NCBI GenBank assembly: GCA_016490735.1
Contig: JAEMWC010000021.1
Location: 1,583,501-1,647,500, forward strand
Source of the DNA: Pachyseris speciosa
Lineage: Eukaryota > Cnidaria > Anthozoa > Scleractinia > Pachyseridae
Direction of reading: 5' to 3'
Length of the DNA stretch: 64,000 bases
Within the stretch, counting starts at the first letter, position 1. Each line of letters starts with the position of its first letter. The notes under the pieces were generated by a model. That model had not been told where the DNA came from. It was given only the letters and a program-made list of their open reading frames with translations, and ran no database searches. Below, piece after piece: positions 22,102 through 33,556 of the stretch. Both the position numbers and the translations under genes were made by a program.

Positions 22102-24234
22102 ATGGCGGATGTTTCTCTTTCGAAGGATACATTTGAAAAAGCCGTGAAAAGTGCACTGGGAAGAGTGAATACTGGTTCAATATGCAATCTCTCACAACAC
22201 CAGTCGAAGGCCTTGTTTAATTTCCTGTGTGGTAAAGATTCTTTTGTCTGTTTGCCAACCGGCCATGGCAAATCGCTAATTTACCAACTCTGTCCTGTTG
22301 TTGTTAAAGAACTTGCTTTCATTGGATTGAAAGAGTTCCAGAGAGACCCATTAGTTGTTGTTGTCTCTCCGCTAAATGATCAAATAGGTTCCTGTGAAAA
22401 GATGGGCTTGAAAGCGTGCAAAGTGGACTCGGAAAGCCTTGAAAAGCTGAAGACCTCCTGTGACTTTGAAATTTTGTATGCAAGCCCCGAGATATTCGAC
22501 GTTCAAGAGGCCAGATCACTACTTCAGCAGTACAGCGCTCGACTCGTTGGAATTGTTATCGACGAATCTCACTGTATCGTGCATTGGTAAGATTTTAAAT
22601 TTTGGAAATTATTTTTTTTTTGCTTGTTCGCACTAAAGATTCTTTTACGATTCTGTCTCGTGCAAGTGTTTCTCGATTAGGGCCTTCTTTTTTAGAACTG
22701 ACTTCTGCATGGTCGATCTCTAACGGTTTTTATTGAAATTATTACGTTTTATTATTTTTTTTTTGTCAACAAAACACTTTGAATCATTACTCTTAACCCC
22801 AGTTCAGTGTAGCTTGAGTGTAGTCCTTATTAGTACCAGAAGTTTGTAATTGTCTGGATTGTAATCTTTATTGTACGTTTGTCAGTAAAGCTGAGGAAAA
22901 AAATAATTTTTTATTTCAGTTACTTTAAGGCATGAGCAGATAATTATGTGATTAAAAGGTGGCTTTGCAGAAACAGATAGCGTTGATCATTCACCTGATT
23001 ATTGTTTACAGACTAGATAATTATCAGTCTCTCTTGTCAGAATATCCTCATGACAACCTGTCTAATTTGTAGGGGAACTGGCAACAAGAGAGAACAGCCC
23101 TTCAGGGAATCTTATGGCAGGATAGGGCACCTCAGAGTCTTAACGAAGGCACCATTTCTGTGCATGACTGCCACAGCGAGCCTAAAAATAAGAAGCAAGA
23201 TTATGACACTGCTGAACATGAGAAACCCAAAGTTAATAAGGCAATCACCAGACAAGAAAAATATTTATTACCACGTTGAAAAGGCAAAAGAATTGGATGA
23301 AACTTTTCAGTGGATTTTGGATTTGTTTTCTTCCTTAGTCGCAGAAATTCCAAAAACAATTATTTATTGTCGATCATTAAAGGACTGTGGAGAGATCTAC
23401 TTATTGTTTGACGAGATAGCTACCAATTCTGAAGCACCAGTTGTCTCCATGTATCACCGCAAGACACCAGAGCAAATTAAACAAAAAGTGCTGTCATCTC
23501 TCTTGGAAGAAGATGGCAACTGTCGTATTGTTATTGCAACAAGTGCTCTTGGGATGGGTGTGAACATACCCAATATCCGGCAGATCATTCATTATGGTGC
23601 CCCATCTGATTTAGAAAGTTATGTTCAAGAAGTTGGTCATGGTGGTAGAGATGGACAGCCTTGCAAGGCAATACTGTATTATTGGCCATTCCATCTTGCT
23701 CACTGTGATGACCACATGAGAAATTATATAAAAAACACAGACAAAAAGTGCAGAAGGGATCTTCTGATGAACTATTTCAAGGAGAAACCTAACAAGCCAA
23801 ATGCAAAGCATGACTGTTGTGATGTCTGCCTGGCAGCCTGCAAATGCAGCTCCTGCAACGTTCTTGAAAAGCCATCTGATGTAACACCAGCAAATGACAC
23901 TGCTGAAATGGCAACTGTGGTTCGACATGTGCAGGAAGAGGACAGAGAATTTCTCTATGAAATGCTTAAAGACATAAAAATTAATACAGAATCAGCTCCC
24001 TCTGTGCTAGGTAGTGCTGGACTTGTTTTTGAACTTGGTGAGCAGGTCATAGAGGCTATTGTAAGTAAGTGTGAATATCTATTTTCAGTATCTTTTATCA
24101 TGGACAACTTTCCTGTTTTCAGTGAAGAAGTTGCAAATGAAATTTTGATTATCTTTGATGAAGTATTCAATGACATTGATGAGGCCGAGTTTCTTTCTAC
24201 AATGGACCCAAGTCTTGTTGATGACATGTCTTAA
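22102..24234 (+). CDS. RecQ-family DNA helicase, two exons
   Basis: Coding exons are 22102-22586 and 23073-24234; the intron is 22587-23072 (GTAAG...TTTGTAG), and joining them restores a continuous RecQ motif. Product is about 548 residues. Helicase motifs seen: LPTGHGKSLIYQL (Walker A), VVVSPLNDQ (Ia), VIDESHCIVHW (II), PFLCMTATAS (III), TIIYCRSLKDCGE (IV), IVIATSALGMGVN (V) and YVQEVGHGGRDGQ (VI), then a RecQ-type cysteine cluster CRRD...CCDVC. Motif VI has His where most RecQ proteins have Arg, next to an intact GRDG. The protein is expected to unwind DNA with ATP. It lies between the inverted repeats and converges on the zinc-finger gene, with overlapping 3' ends. ATG 22102 was chosen because upstream codons offer only GTG. 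Confidence 0.85.
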
Positions 24235-26437
24235 CTTGATGTTGAGGAACAGGTTTTGGCAAATATGCAACTTCTTTTAATTCTTTTGTCAGCATATCAT
24301 TACATCTGTTGACTTCATCATGAAATTCTTCTCTTTCTTTCCACGCCAGAAGCTGTCTGTCGTGGTCCTTCCCGAGTTCCTTTAATTTGGAAGAAATTGT
24401 TGTGGGATGACAGGATAGGCCCATTTTGCAAAGCATTTCCAGTCCCTGAAGACAAGAATGATCATCATGATCTTCATTATGATCATCATCATACACTGTA
24501 AACTGGGTTATCTTATAAATAAACTCGTCAAAATGTAAAGTTTCAGGCTTTACTCTGCTAGCAAGGGCCCTTTGATGAGCAAGAATAAGAAAACTTTTGT
24601 GATGATGTTATTAGACTTTCACTTTGGTTCCCGTTTTCTAATTTAAACTAAGTGATCACATTAGGCATTTTACTCATAATTATGACACCATATCATGCAA
24701 AGGGCCTATCAAGCAACACTGTTGCAACAAATCATAAACATACCAAGCCTCCTGTACCAGTATGGCGAAGCACCAAGCCTGTCCTATATGCAAGGGCTGA
24801 CATCTCAGGACATCTTTCACGGAGGATAGTAGCTGCAATGGTTGCCTTGACATTTTGGTCAACCGCGGACGTCCCTGAAGCTCTTTTATTGCTTTTTGAG
24901 CAGCAACAACTTTGAAGAATTTGGTTGAGGAGGGGAGTTTCTTTCTCAATTTCGTGAACCAACTTTTGCATCTTAAAAGCTACCAGACTTTCTGCTTTTG
25001 TTCGACGCAAAATGCTATTCTTTCCCTTTTTGCACAGTTCTTCAAGTTCATTGTCCATTTCTTTTATCAACAGTTCCTTTATACTGTTAGACAGCTCTGG
25101 AGTATGCATCATTGCTTTGCACGCAGTACCAAATAGACCCAGGGATAAATATTTTACAACATTTGCAACTTCACCCTCCACATTTTTCCTTTGCTGGCAA
25201 GAAGCATAAGAAAGAACAACCTAACAAAGTATTTAAAAGAAGAATCAAAATATTATCAGTATATATTTAAACCTTGCATTATCGATTAGTTTTAGCTTAA
25301 CCTTACTTTATGAAAAGTTATATCTTGTCTTATGTAAATAGATTTTTAATCTTAATTTTTAATCTTATATTATTCATAGTTATTTGTTGTAAGCATTATC
25401 TTCTATTTTGTTCTTTTCACTTTTACTTTCTCTGTTATACCTGCAAACTAACTGGTGAGATTGTCCTCACAAAAGCTAAGTGTATGTACACAATAAAGTT
25501 GACTTGAACTTGACTTGAACTTGAATTAAATTATAAATGAATAAAAAAATAATTTAATTATTAAAATAATAATGCCAAAAAATAAATTTGTAATACTAAC
25601 AATAACAATAAACTAATATAACAAAATAAGATCCTCATTCAAACTATCAGAAAATGGTTTGAACACTCGAGAAACAAACAAACTATGGCGCTGTTACTTC
25701 AATTCAAGCGAGTTTGCACACAAGCTACTGTCTACACATGGAGAGGTTTCGGATCAAAGGTCAAAACCGTACAATCTCAAGAATTCTAACTTCCGGCCAA
25801 ATGTCAAAACAAAATTCTTTAAAATCAATATCTATTTTCTAACCTGCACTGGTACTTTATCGGATGAACTTTTCACAGCGTCTTCTTTCGCGGACGACTG
25901 GTCCAGTGGCCTTAGTTGCAGCGGATCCACGACTTCCATCAGTTGAGAGGAGTCGCTGCATTCCACCGTTTCAGGTAATGGTTGAATGAAATTCGACAGA
26001 TCTTCCTCCTCTTCATTAAAATTTGACGAGAAAAGCGATAATCGACCTGAGCGACTTTTCTTGTGTGCTTTGGGCGAGGGGCTTGACTTTATAAGTCGCT
26101 TTACGCTTACCATCTTGCGACAAGACGAAGAATATTTCGCGCGAAACTCCCTGATTGATTGCATCACCACATTGTACCTTTTGTCTAACGATTCCGTTTG
26201 GCGGCCACAGGGTCTACAGACACGACTTGACTGAACAGTAACGTCGATACCTTCTTCCAAGATGCTCTGTAATTTTACAAGAAGACCAGGGTGATTTTCC
26301 ACATTAAATGTGCACCGTTCCCCAACAAGCGACATTCCGCATAACAAGCACACCAAATCTTTCCTTGCAGCACGAATTTTGGGCATCACCTTTTTCACGG
26401 GCGTCTTTGGAAAACCACATATTCCAGACGATTCCAT
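24230..26437 (-). CDS. Spliced gene with N-terminal cysteine zinc finger, candidate transposition protein
   Basis: Exon 1 is 26437-25844 (198 codons, ends CAG|GTTAG) and exon 2 is 25193-24744 (150 codons, TTGCCAG|CAA start, TTG|GTATG end), both phase 0. A third coding segment in about 24560-24230 includes VYDDDHNEDHDD and CLQGLEMLCKMGLSCHPTTI; its acceptor is uncertain. The N-terminus has paired CxxC motifs (CLLCGMSL and CRPCGRQ) about 60 residues apart, resembling a ZAD- or LIM-like Cys cluster, followed by a basic, serine-rich linker. Similar multi-exon zinc-finger proteins recur in cnidarian genomes, but I cannot name the family with certainty. No catalytic DDE core is visible, so the gene may be shortened. 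Confidence 0.6.
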
Positions 26438-26624
26438 AATGGAATCGCCTGGATTGAATTCGATACACTAGACCTTTTTTGGACGAACTGTTGTACGATA
26501 TTCGCCACGCAGTACAAGTACCTCGCGGGAAAGTAGCTGTGTCAAAAATTAATAGTTAATAGGTAATGGCAGCGAGGCCGAGAAAGGCTCGGTTACATTT
26601 GAATTTAGCGCATGCTCAACAGGA

Positions 26625-27809
26625 AAAGTCGAGGCGGCTGGCAGAGGTTCCTTCCTCTTCCCGACTTATCTAGGAAGATAGAAGGACCTCTGCTCGCAGG
26701 GTACCATGATTCCTAATTATTCGGCGAGTTGACTACGGCTAGAAACCAGGCCATTGACGCGTGGCGGGAAGCAAAATTACTTCCGGTCACCGTACTAGAC
26801 GCTTCCGTAGTCCCTGCTTAAAGTCAATAATAACGTTTGAGAGACTGATCCGAATTAGTGTCTCAAACAGAACCACACACAACTTATGAAACAGGTATTG
26901 AACTGCTTGGCACACTACTGTGACCCTTTTAAACTTTACACAAAATGTTAGCACACTGGACCTCAAATTACACGTGCATCACAAAATTGCTGGTGCAAAT
27001 GTAGAAATAAATGCTGCAATTCTAAATGGAAATGTGTGCCCGTTCGACGAATCTTTAACATGAACACTTAAAACAAAATCTTGCTCCTTGTCAACCAAGG
27101 TTCCTCTCTACTTGTTGAATACATTTTTTTTGTCTGAGGCATATCGAGCTATAAAAGCTGAAAAAATATGTGAATGATCATCGTAGTTGTGACACTACTT
27201 AAGCAGTAGTGAAACTAAAGCCTGAAAAAATTCAGGCTTGTACGGGAATCAAACCCACGACTTCTGCGATACCGGTGCAGTGCTCTACCGACTGAGCTAA
27301 CAAGCCAACAGGGAGCTGGTCATTTTGTTGGTTCGTAATATACCCGTGAGTTGTAAGTGTATGAGAATGAATATATGAAAATCATATATTTGAACTGCAG
27401 ATTGAAGAATGAATATGTGAATGATCATCGCAGTTGTGAAAAGCAGAATTAATGTGACAAAATCTCACCCCCGGCTTACCTTCCAACTCCATGACACCGG
27501 CCATGCTGGAAGAAATGTCAGCCAACATTTATCACGTGACAATTATGGCGGGAAACATTTATTTCCAACATTACCATGTTGGACTTCAAGTAATGTCGTC
27601 ATGCAGTCTGTCGCCATTTCGTTGCTCGGTGCCTTTTGCACGGTGTTTTGTACTCAGTCCGCGTTTTGTACCTAGTCCGCAGCCTTCAGTCCATATTTTA
27701 TACTCAGTCCTCGTTTTATACCCACTAGTCCGCAGTTCATGTCCACAGTCCGCAGTCCGCAGTCCGCAGTCCGCAGTCTATACGGGTTAGTCTAGACTAT
27801 ACTGACCGC
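26625..27809 (-). repeat. Right long terminal inverted repeat of the RecQ element
   Basis: It matches the left arm in inverted orientation: the 85-bp block ends at about 26712, the CGCTTCCGTAGTCC block is near 26797, and the GCAGTCC-rich outer tract is at 27645-27790. It also contains a later insertion (about 27130-27470) with a tRNA-like sequence that is absent from the left arm. Confidence 0.65.
27235..27306 (-). tRNA. tRNA-like sequence (Thr-type), repeat-borne
   Basis: The 72-nt minus-strand sequence has a perfect 7-bp acceptor stem (GGCTTGT/ACAAGCC), the A-box word TAGCTCAGTCGGTAGAG, an anticodon arm CTGCA-CCGGTAT-CGCAG with one mismatch, and a T-arm that pairs with two wobble pairs. 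The anticodon would be GGU (Thr), but position 33 is C, not U. The flanks (AGCCTGAAAAAATTCAGGCTT and ATGATCATCGCAGTTGTGA) are shared with the repeat at 7347-7862, so it probably belongs to a SINE-like family. Confidence 0.55.
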
Positions 27810-29072
27810 ACAGTAAGCATTTTTAGAAGTTATCTCGACGCTCGTTAAAAGTCACCGCAAAGGTGTTACATGACGGCAACAAAGAAAGTAAACTTAATTT
27901 CATGCATGGAAAATTCGCTTCTTAACGCTATTACCGTTCAGTTGTTTGGAAAAATTCAATACCGAAAAATAATTATTAGTTAATTTCAACATCAACTTCA
28001 CTCGCGACCACATGCAAGTTATCAAAGCGTAATAAGTTATAAGTGTGTGGGAGCGGAAACTCTTTTCGTGTGCTTTTAACACTTCTCTGAGTTCCTAAAA
28101 CTTTTTTGAAGCGATTTTCTTCTCAGCGGTTGGTCCGCAACGTCATCAAACGAACAGACTTTTTCTGTTTGTGCTCTGTTTTCTCAGACTGTATTTTTAG
28201 TATCAAAAGGCGAAGATTAATTTTTGAATTAAGTTCACCTCCATATCAACTCTCATGTTAACCGGTTCATTAACTGTGATGGTGCTTACCCAAATCCCCG
28301 AGGCTTGAGTCTGCAAGAAAGCAAGCGAAACGTTGACGTTAGAATTGAATAATGGCTAGCGCAATTAAAGCTGGCAAAACTGGCATTTAATACGCATTTA
28401 AGGGCTTTTTAGCGCATCTAAACGAGAAGTACCTAACGGCTGATCCATTTCAGTAAGTATTTTTAGAGGTTATCTCGACGTTCGTTAAAAGTCACCGGAA
28501 AGGTGTTATTAAAGCGGCAAAGAAAAGCAAACGTAATTTCATACATGGGCTTTTCCGTCGCTTCTTAACGCTGCTACAGTTCACTTGTTAAGAAAACTTC
28601 CATACAGAAAAACAATAATTAGTTACGGAATTATTAAATAACTTGACTCGTGGCCACACCTTAACAAAGCGTACTAAATCAAAAGAGTGAGTAGGAGCTT
28701 AATTCAGTTGAAAAACATTCTCATTCTCAAAAATAATAATAAGTTTTTATTCACCAAAAGATAAATGTACCTATCTTTTGTCACAAGTATAAGAAATGTA
28801 ACGTCAAGTAAAAGTCCCTTCTTATCCCTTCTTGTGAGAAAAATTCAACATTTCCATAAACAGTCTAAAGTGCCATCGTCATAAAATTGGTGAAACGGAT
28901 TGAAAGAAAGCACTTGGGGGAGGGGGGAGGGGGACTAGCTGGAAATGCTCAACCAGAAAGGGGTACCTTTTTCAGGATAGAGGTATATAAAGGGGTGGGG
29001 ATATCACGAGCTGAGGTACAGAAAAGGTTGAGCAAACCTGGCATTTACTGAAATTTAAAATTATTCATTTAA

Positions 29073-30816
29073 AGGCCTACTATCACCCTTGATCTAACGC
29101 GGTCGTTTGATTTGTTTTGATCAATTATCTTTATTAGGCTTTTGATCTGGTTCATCACGCCGAGTTGTCGCTTGTTCCCGGTTTCGCAAAGCAAATGGCT
29201 ACAAATTCAACTTGCATATTCCTTCGTATTTCTTCATCGAAACTGTGAACAATCCGTTTACAGGTTTAAAATCCAAACAGCAAAGTATTAAACGATCCTT
29301 TATTGATAAAACTCGCTGATCATGTGCCGAGGATGGTGACAAAATATCCACAAGAAAACAATTTTTTGTCGGGTAATGGTTTCTAATTTGCAGTAAGAAA
29401 AAAACCATACGTTCTCATTCAGTTATCCTGTCTTTTCGCTTTAAACTGTGTTCAAAATACAGTCGACCATGTCGCCTGAAAGGAGTTAAAAGGAATTAAT
29501 CTTCATAGTTGAACGCCGCGTTAAAAAAACAAACAAACAAACAAACAAAAACAAAAGCGGTGTAGTCCTCATTCATCACGGAGATCTCGGCGAGAAGGAG
29601 AAATTAATTATCACGCAGTTTAGGCAAGCTGCGAACTGAACGCAAAGCTAGAGTACCCGATGGGGCATAAGAATAGTAGTCGATTAACAGTCTCAGCGAC
29701 AAGTCGGATTAAAAACACTGAAATGTTGACAAAAGCCGCAGAACCCATTACACAAACTGGCCTTGAGGTAATCATCAAACATGCGGTAACTGACAGTTAT
29801 CAAGACAAGTATAATTTTTAATACTCGCCATGAAATCAGTTTCCAAATCGCAGTCAGCTCCAGCAAGCTCAGCGAACTCTTGAAAGCTGAGAGGTAAAAA
29901 GTATCAAACTTGAACAACTAGTCTCTGTAAATCCTCCTTGAACCTCACTTTGATATAAAACAACGCTGCGAAGTTACCGCTACCGAGACGGTCTACCGAC
30001 AATTGCCACACTGACTCTTTTGAATTAAAGTTGATTTTCAGTCCGTACTGCGCAGTCTCAAGAGTTTGTTTACGTTTTTTGTTTTGATTCATGTAAGACG
30101 TCACAAAATGTAATGTTTTGCAATCACTTACATGAAGTAAATTCAAAGTTTCATGTCAACCGCCATTGTTGATGCAAACCTTTATGCTTCGTTCTTTCCG
30201 ATATCACCAGAGAAAACAACTTCGTAGCTGTAAAAATCAAAGAAACAGTTGGGAAAAGAATTTAGAATGCCTCACCTATAAGGTAAATGGTTCGTAACGG
30301 ATAACATCGGTTCGAATTCCAACGAGTGCGACTCACAAACATTGGGATGCTGAGACTGCGCAGTACGGACTGGAAATCACCTTTAAACGGGCCAAAATTT
30401 ACATACATACAAATTGTTCCCAAAATAATACAAGGAAAAGGAAGAAGAATGAACAGAGAACATATTTACGGCCATAAATTTGGAGATTTTTTCACGATGC
30501 AATAAAACAAGAGCGATAAAACAAGCGCTTCGAAGTCTGAGTAATTTCGTGTTGCGCGAAATTCCAGAATTAACGGTCGCGGCGCACGATGCATCAAGGG
30601 TGATAATACATACAAATTGTTCCCAAAATAATACAAGGAAAAGGAAGAAGAATAAACAGAGAACATATTTACGGCCATAAATTTGGAGATTTTTTCACGA
30701 TGCAATGAAACAAGAGCGATAAAACAAGCGCTTCGAAGTCTGAGTAATTTCGAGTTACGCGAAATTCCAGAATTAACGGTCGCGGCGCGCGATGCATCAG
30801 GGGTGATAATGGGCCC
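29073..30816. mobile_element. Second TTAA-flanked inverted-repeat element
   Basis: The ends are inverted copies of GGCC(T/C)A(C/T)TATCACCC, flanked by TTAA at 29069-29072 and 30817-30820. The array resumes at 30821, although some array sequence near the junction is missing compared with other units. No transposase frame is seen. It contains a 203-bp tandem duplication at its right side and an inverted pair around ACTGCGCAGTACGGACT (30033 and 30355). Confidence 0.6.
30405..30812. repeat. 203-bp tandem duplication
   Basis: The sequence starting ACAAATTGTTCCCAAAATAA at 30409 recurs at 30612, a 203-bp period, and the two copies are nearly identical through GATGCATCA(A/G)GGGTGATAAT. It lies inside the TTAA-flanked element and repeats its terminal sequence. 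Confidence 0.85.
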
Positions 30817-30880
30817 TTAAGCATTTTTAGTGGTTACGTTGACATTCGTTAAAAGTCACCCAAAAGACGTTATGAATACT

Positions 30881-32068
30881 GCAGAGAAAAGCAGTTGTCG
30901 TCCAAAGTATCTCAACTGTCGCCATAACGTGAATTTAATATATATAGCTTTAGCCAAGCCTAAAAACGGAGCTCCACGATTATTATTTTTTACTAGTATT
31001 GAGCAACACCGTCCTTGCGCCAATATTTTATGCTTAGAGCAGTCAACAGGAATTGACTGCGGTTCAAAAATCTCAAAACATTACAAGAAAACAATACAGT
31101 CGACGCTTGCGTTTGTTCGAAAACAAATTTAGCAACCTAAGAACGATCAAATATTTTCATCCAACATCGTTGGAAGCGCATGTTTGAAGGTTTAGCCACC
31201 TCTTACAATAGCCCTCGTGGCGCAAAACATAAGAGATGCTTTACAAGGACTCATTGCGATTACGTGTTAATAACATAATGGCAAACGTTTCTTTCAGTTC
31301 TTAACACTATAGAAACACTGACATCGAAACACGAGTACAGTCAGCCAAGCGGAGGAAAACACTTCACACGTTCGCTTGCAAGCAAAATAGCAAACAAACA
31401 ATTCGACTAGCTACTTCTTTTTGCCCAAAACGAGTAGACTGTTATTTATATCCAGCCGAGACAAAAATACAAGTTTCATTCCAGAACAAAAGTAACAACG
31501 ATTAAACCTCAAATGCTAAGTTTCAATTTATTAAGTTACCTGTGATGTCGAACTTTCTACGAATCCACTAAAGTAAAAACACGCATCTACAAAAATAGCA
31601 AACGGTTTGCCCAAAGAAAGAACTTCTTCCACCAAGTTTCAGCTACTCGTTCCGCCCATTATTGCTGGTGAATTGTTTAGTGAACTTTCGTGGTGAGCTG
31701 CAAGATCCCGCGGTAAGGTGAATAAGCCCTTGAAGCGTTAAATATTTTGTTTTTCAACCACACAATTCGGTCGCCATACACATCGCATACATGGAAGGGC
31801 GGAAGTACGGACGGACGACGTGCGTACGATGGCCAAAACCAAATTTTCTCGAATAGATGGGTTACCATATTTTCTTAACAATGGTGCTCCGCTTGGCGGC
31901 CCTTGGGGCCGCCGGAGCTCCGCTATCATATTGTTTGGTTAACATGTACTTGTAATGATAACACTGGAGATCTGTTTGTTTCGAGATGGATAGAAAAACG
32001 TGAAGCAATGTTTTCCCTGTAAATATATGAAAGAGGTGCCATTTTCGATGGAAAGCATATAAAAGAGG

Positions 32069-32105
<37 letters not shown>

Positions 32106-32829
32106 TTTTTATTTTTTATTTAGTTATTTATTTTTTTAACAAAAGTGGTATATAAAAGGGAAAGGGTTTGAAACTCAGAGCGGAGCATCCCCGTACAAAA
32201 CTTCGTTGAGTACCCCCGGGGCCTTACCAAAGTTCATAGTCTGGACTTACCTTTCCTTTGTCTTTTCTCTCTCTCCATGTGATATCCTTTTTTGGCTGCT
32301 TAATCAGTGGTCATCAGTCTGGGTAAAGATAAGAAATCTCTTCAACAATTTCCAGGACGAATAGCGCGGAACGTACGTATAAAGGTATGTCAAATATTTT
32401 ACTCGTTCGTTATTATATTTTTTGAAAGAATGGTATTAAGTGAAAGTGAGAATCTGGCATCTGGCAAAAGGAACCGACATCTTGAGTCTGTTAAAAGTTA
32501 CACCCGGAAGAGAAACAAGAGCTTCGTACAGCAAGGGAAAGAAGATTCGAATACGCGCTTAGGTGAACCGCTCTTCGCCATGAAAGCAGGCACTTGACAA
32601 CGGAAGCAGAAAATCCCTTCTTCTCTTTGTGTCCACGGGACTTCACGAAATTTGCGACAAAATCCGACAAACAGTGAGAGGGCAGACAGAAAATATTTCC
32701 CTTAGATCAAAATAAGCATCCATATAAACAGTAGCAGTAATCTTCAATAGATGTGAAGGACGCCAAATCGGTGTTCCTTGATCAAGATCTGGCTTTCATC
32801 GTAGGATTGGTGTTATATATATGGGGTAT
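30881..32829. other. Non-coding stretch with a TTA microsatellite
   Basis: No gene recognised. A (TTA)n tract lies at about 32071-32103. Short frames have no family resemblance. Confidence 0.45.
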
Positions 32830-33130
32830 TGGCCAAGCGTGAGGTCAAGATGGCGGGATATTGGCCAAGTTCTCTTTTTGCGTGTTTATGGACCGAGACT
32901 AAGTCGAGGTCCATAAACGCGAAAAAAAAAAAAAAAAAAGAACGAAGCCAATATCCCACCATCTTGACCGAGCAAGCGTGGTCAATAAAGGATTTATCAT
33001 ATGACTCAAAGGACGCAATTAAAAGATAGTAAAACGCGGGACGAACGGGCTATCCCGAGCGGTCAAGATGGCTCCATCTTGACCTCGCGGGTAGCCAATC
33101 ACAGCAGGAGAATTGATTGATCTTGAACGC
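32830..33130. repeat. Inverted-repeat element next to the Polinton
   Basis: Two nested inverted pairs are visible: CGCG/GTTTATGGACC(G/T)-type arms around 32880-32925 (GTGTTTATGGACCGAGACT and its near-complement), and GTCAAGATGG(C/T)GGGATATTGGC at about 32847-32868 against GCCAATATCCCACCATCTTGAC at about 32946-32967. It is non-coding, with a poly-A run between, and looks like a MITE-type element. Confidence 0.55.
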
Positions 33131-33230
33131 TGAAAGGGCCAGTCATATAATAATTGTGGATATAACCACATTAAGAAGTTATGGTTGTATTTTATTGTAT
33201 TTAAGAACGGCGAGTGGCAGTCTCCGTTTT

Positions 33231-33236
33231 TAAATT
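33231..33236. repeat. Polinton target-site duplication, left
   Basis: TAAATT directly precedes the left terminal repeat and the same hexamer directly follows the right one (52895-52900). A 6-bp TSD is the length characteristic of Maverick/Polinton integration. Confidence 0.95.
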
Positions 33237-33556
33237 AGTAGTATAGTGTTTGGGGGTACGAAATCAATTGATCTCGTTTTCCCCAAACACTATTCTGGTC
33301 TCGTATTCTGGAATATAGTTATTTAATTTGATGGAATATATAGTTATTTAATTTGATGGAATATATAGTTATTTAATTTGATGGAATCTATAGTTGTTCA
33401 ATCTGATGGAACATATAGATTTGATGGAATCTATAGTTGCTCAATCTGATGGAACCAAGGTCAGCACACTTCATAAAATGCGTGACATTCTCGGAAAAAA
33501 TCACCAAGCGTGACATTCTCGGAAAACAGGGAATGAGTCATCGCCTATAGACGTCA
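33237..33556 (+). repeat. Polinton left terminal inverted repeat
   Basis: 320 bp starting AGTAGTATAGTG. It contains a 47-bp imperfect palindrome (33245-33291, arms AGTGTTTGGGG / CCCCAAACACT, centre ATCAATTGAT) and then about six 25-bp direct subrepeats (ATAGTTATTTAATTTGATGGA and variants, 33311-33455). It ends with GAATGAGTCATCGCCTATAG plus ACGTCA. Confidence 0.95.

Larger units (their letters stand above)
20594..27809. mobile_element. 7.2-kb inverted-repeat element carrying RecQ-like helicase and zinc-finger genes
   Basis: The ends GCGGTCAGT (20594) and ACTGACCGC (27801-27809) are inverted, and the flanks share ACAGTAA (20587-20593 and 27810-27816), a 7-bp TSD; an 8-bp TSD is possible if one end base is excluded. 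Long terminal inverted repeats extend inward: TGCGGACT-rich tracts at 20610-20720 and 27645-27790; a 30-bp match around ACGGAAGCGTCTA (21210 and 26797); and an 85-bp near-identical block at 21860-21950 and 26625-26712. The array sequence is continuous across the insertion. The two genes inside converge. I know no animal transposon superfamily with certainty that fits all of this. Confidence 0.7.
5083..30880. repeat. Tandem array of a 1.1-1.2 kb unit, interrupted by transposons
   Basis: The landmark around GTTAACC(A/G)GTTCGTTAACTG followed by GCTTACC recurs near 5105, 8915, 11030 (degraded) and 28258. A second landmark, GTTAAAAGTCACC or close variants, recurs near 5868, 10618, 27845, 28488 and 30850. 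After subtracting the insertions described separately (5912-8292, 9615-10616, 11638-20437, 20594-27809, 29073-30816), adjacent landmarks are about 1.1-1.2 kb apart and in the same orientation. The unit has no coding potential. The array also contains smaller insertions, for example 8395-8690 and about 11160-11310. Unit edges are arbitrary and copies are clearly diverged. Confidence 0.7.

Noticed and set aside
22587..23072. Two separate helicase pseudogenes
   Set aside because: A GTAAG/TAG intron joins the two frames in phase and restores an uninterrupted RecQ motif, so it is one spliced gene.
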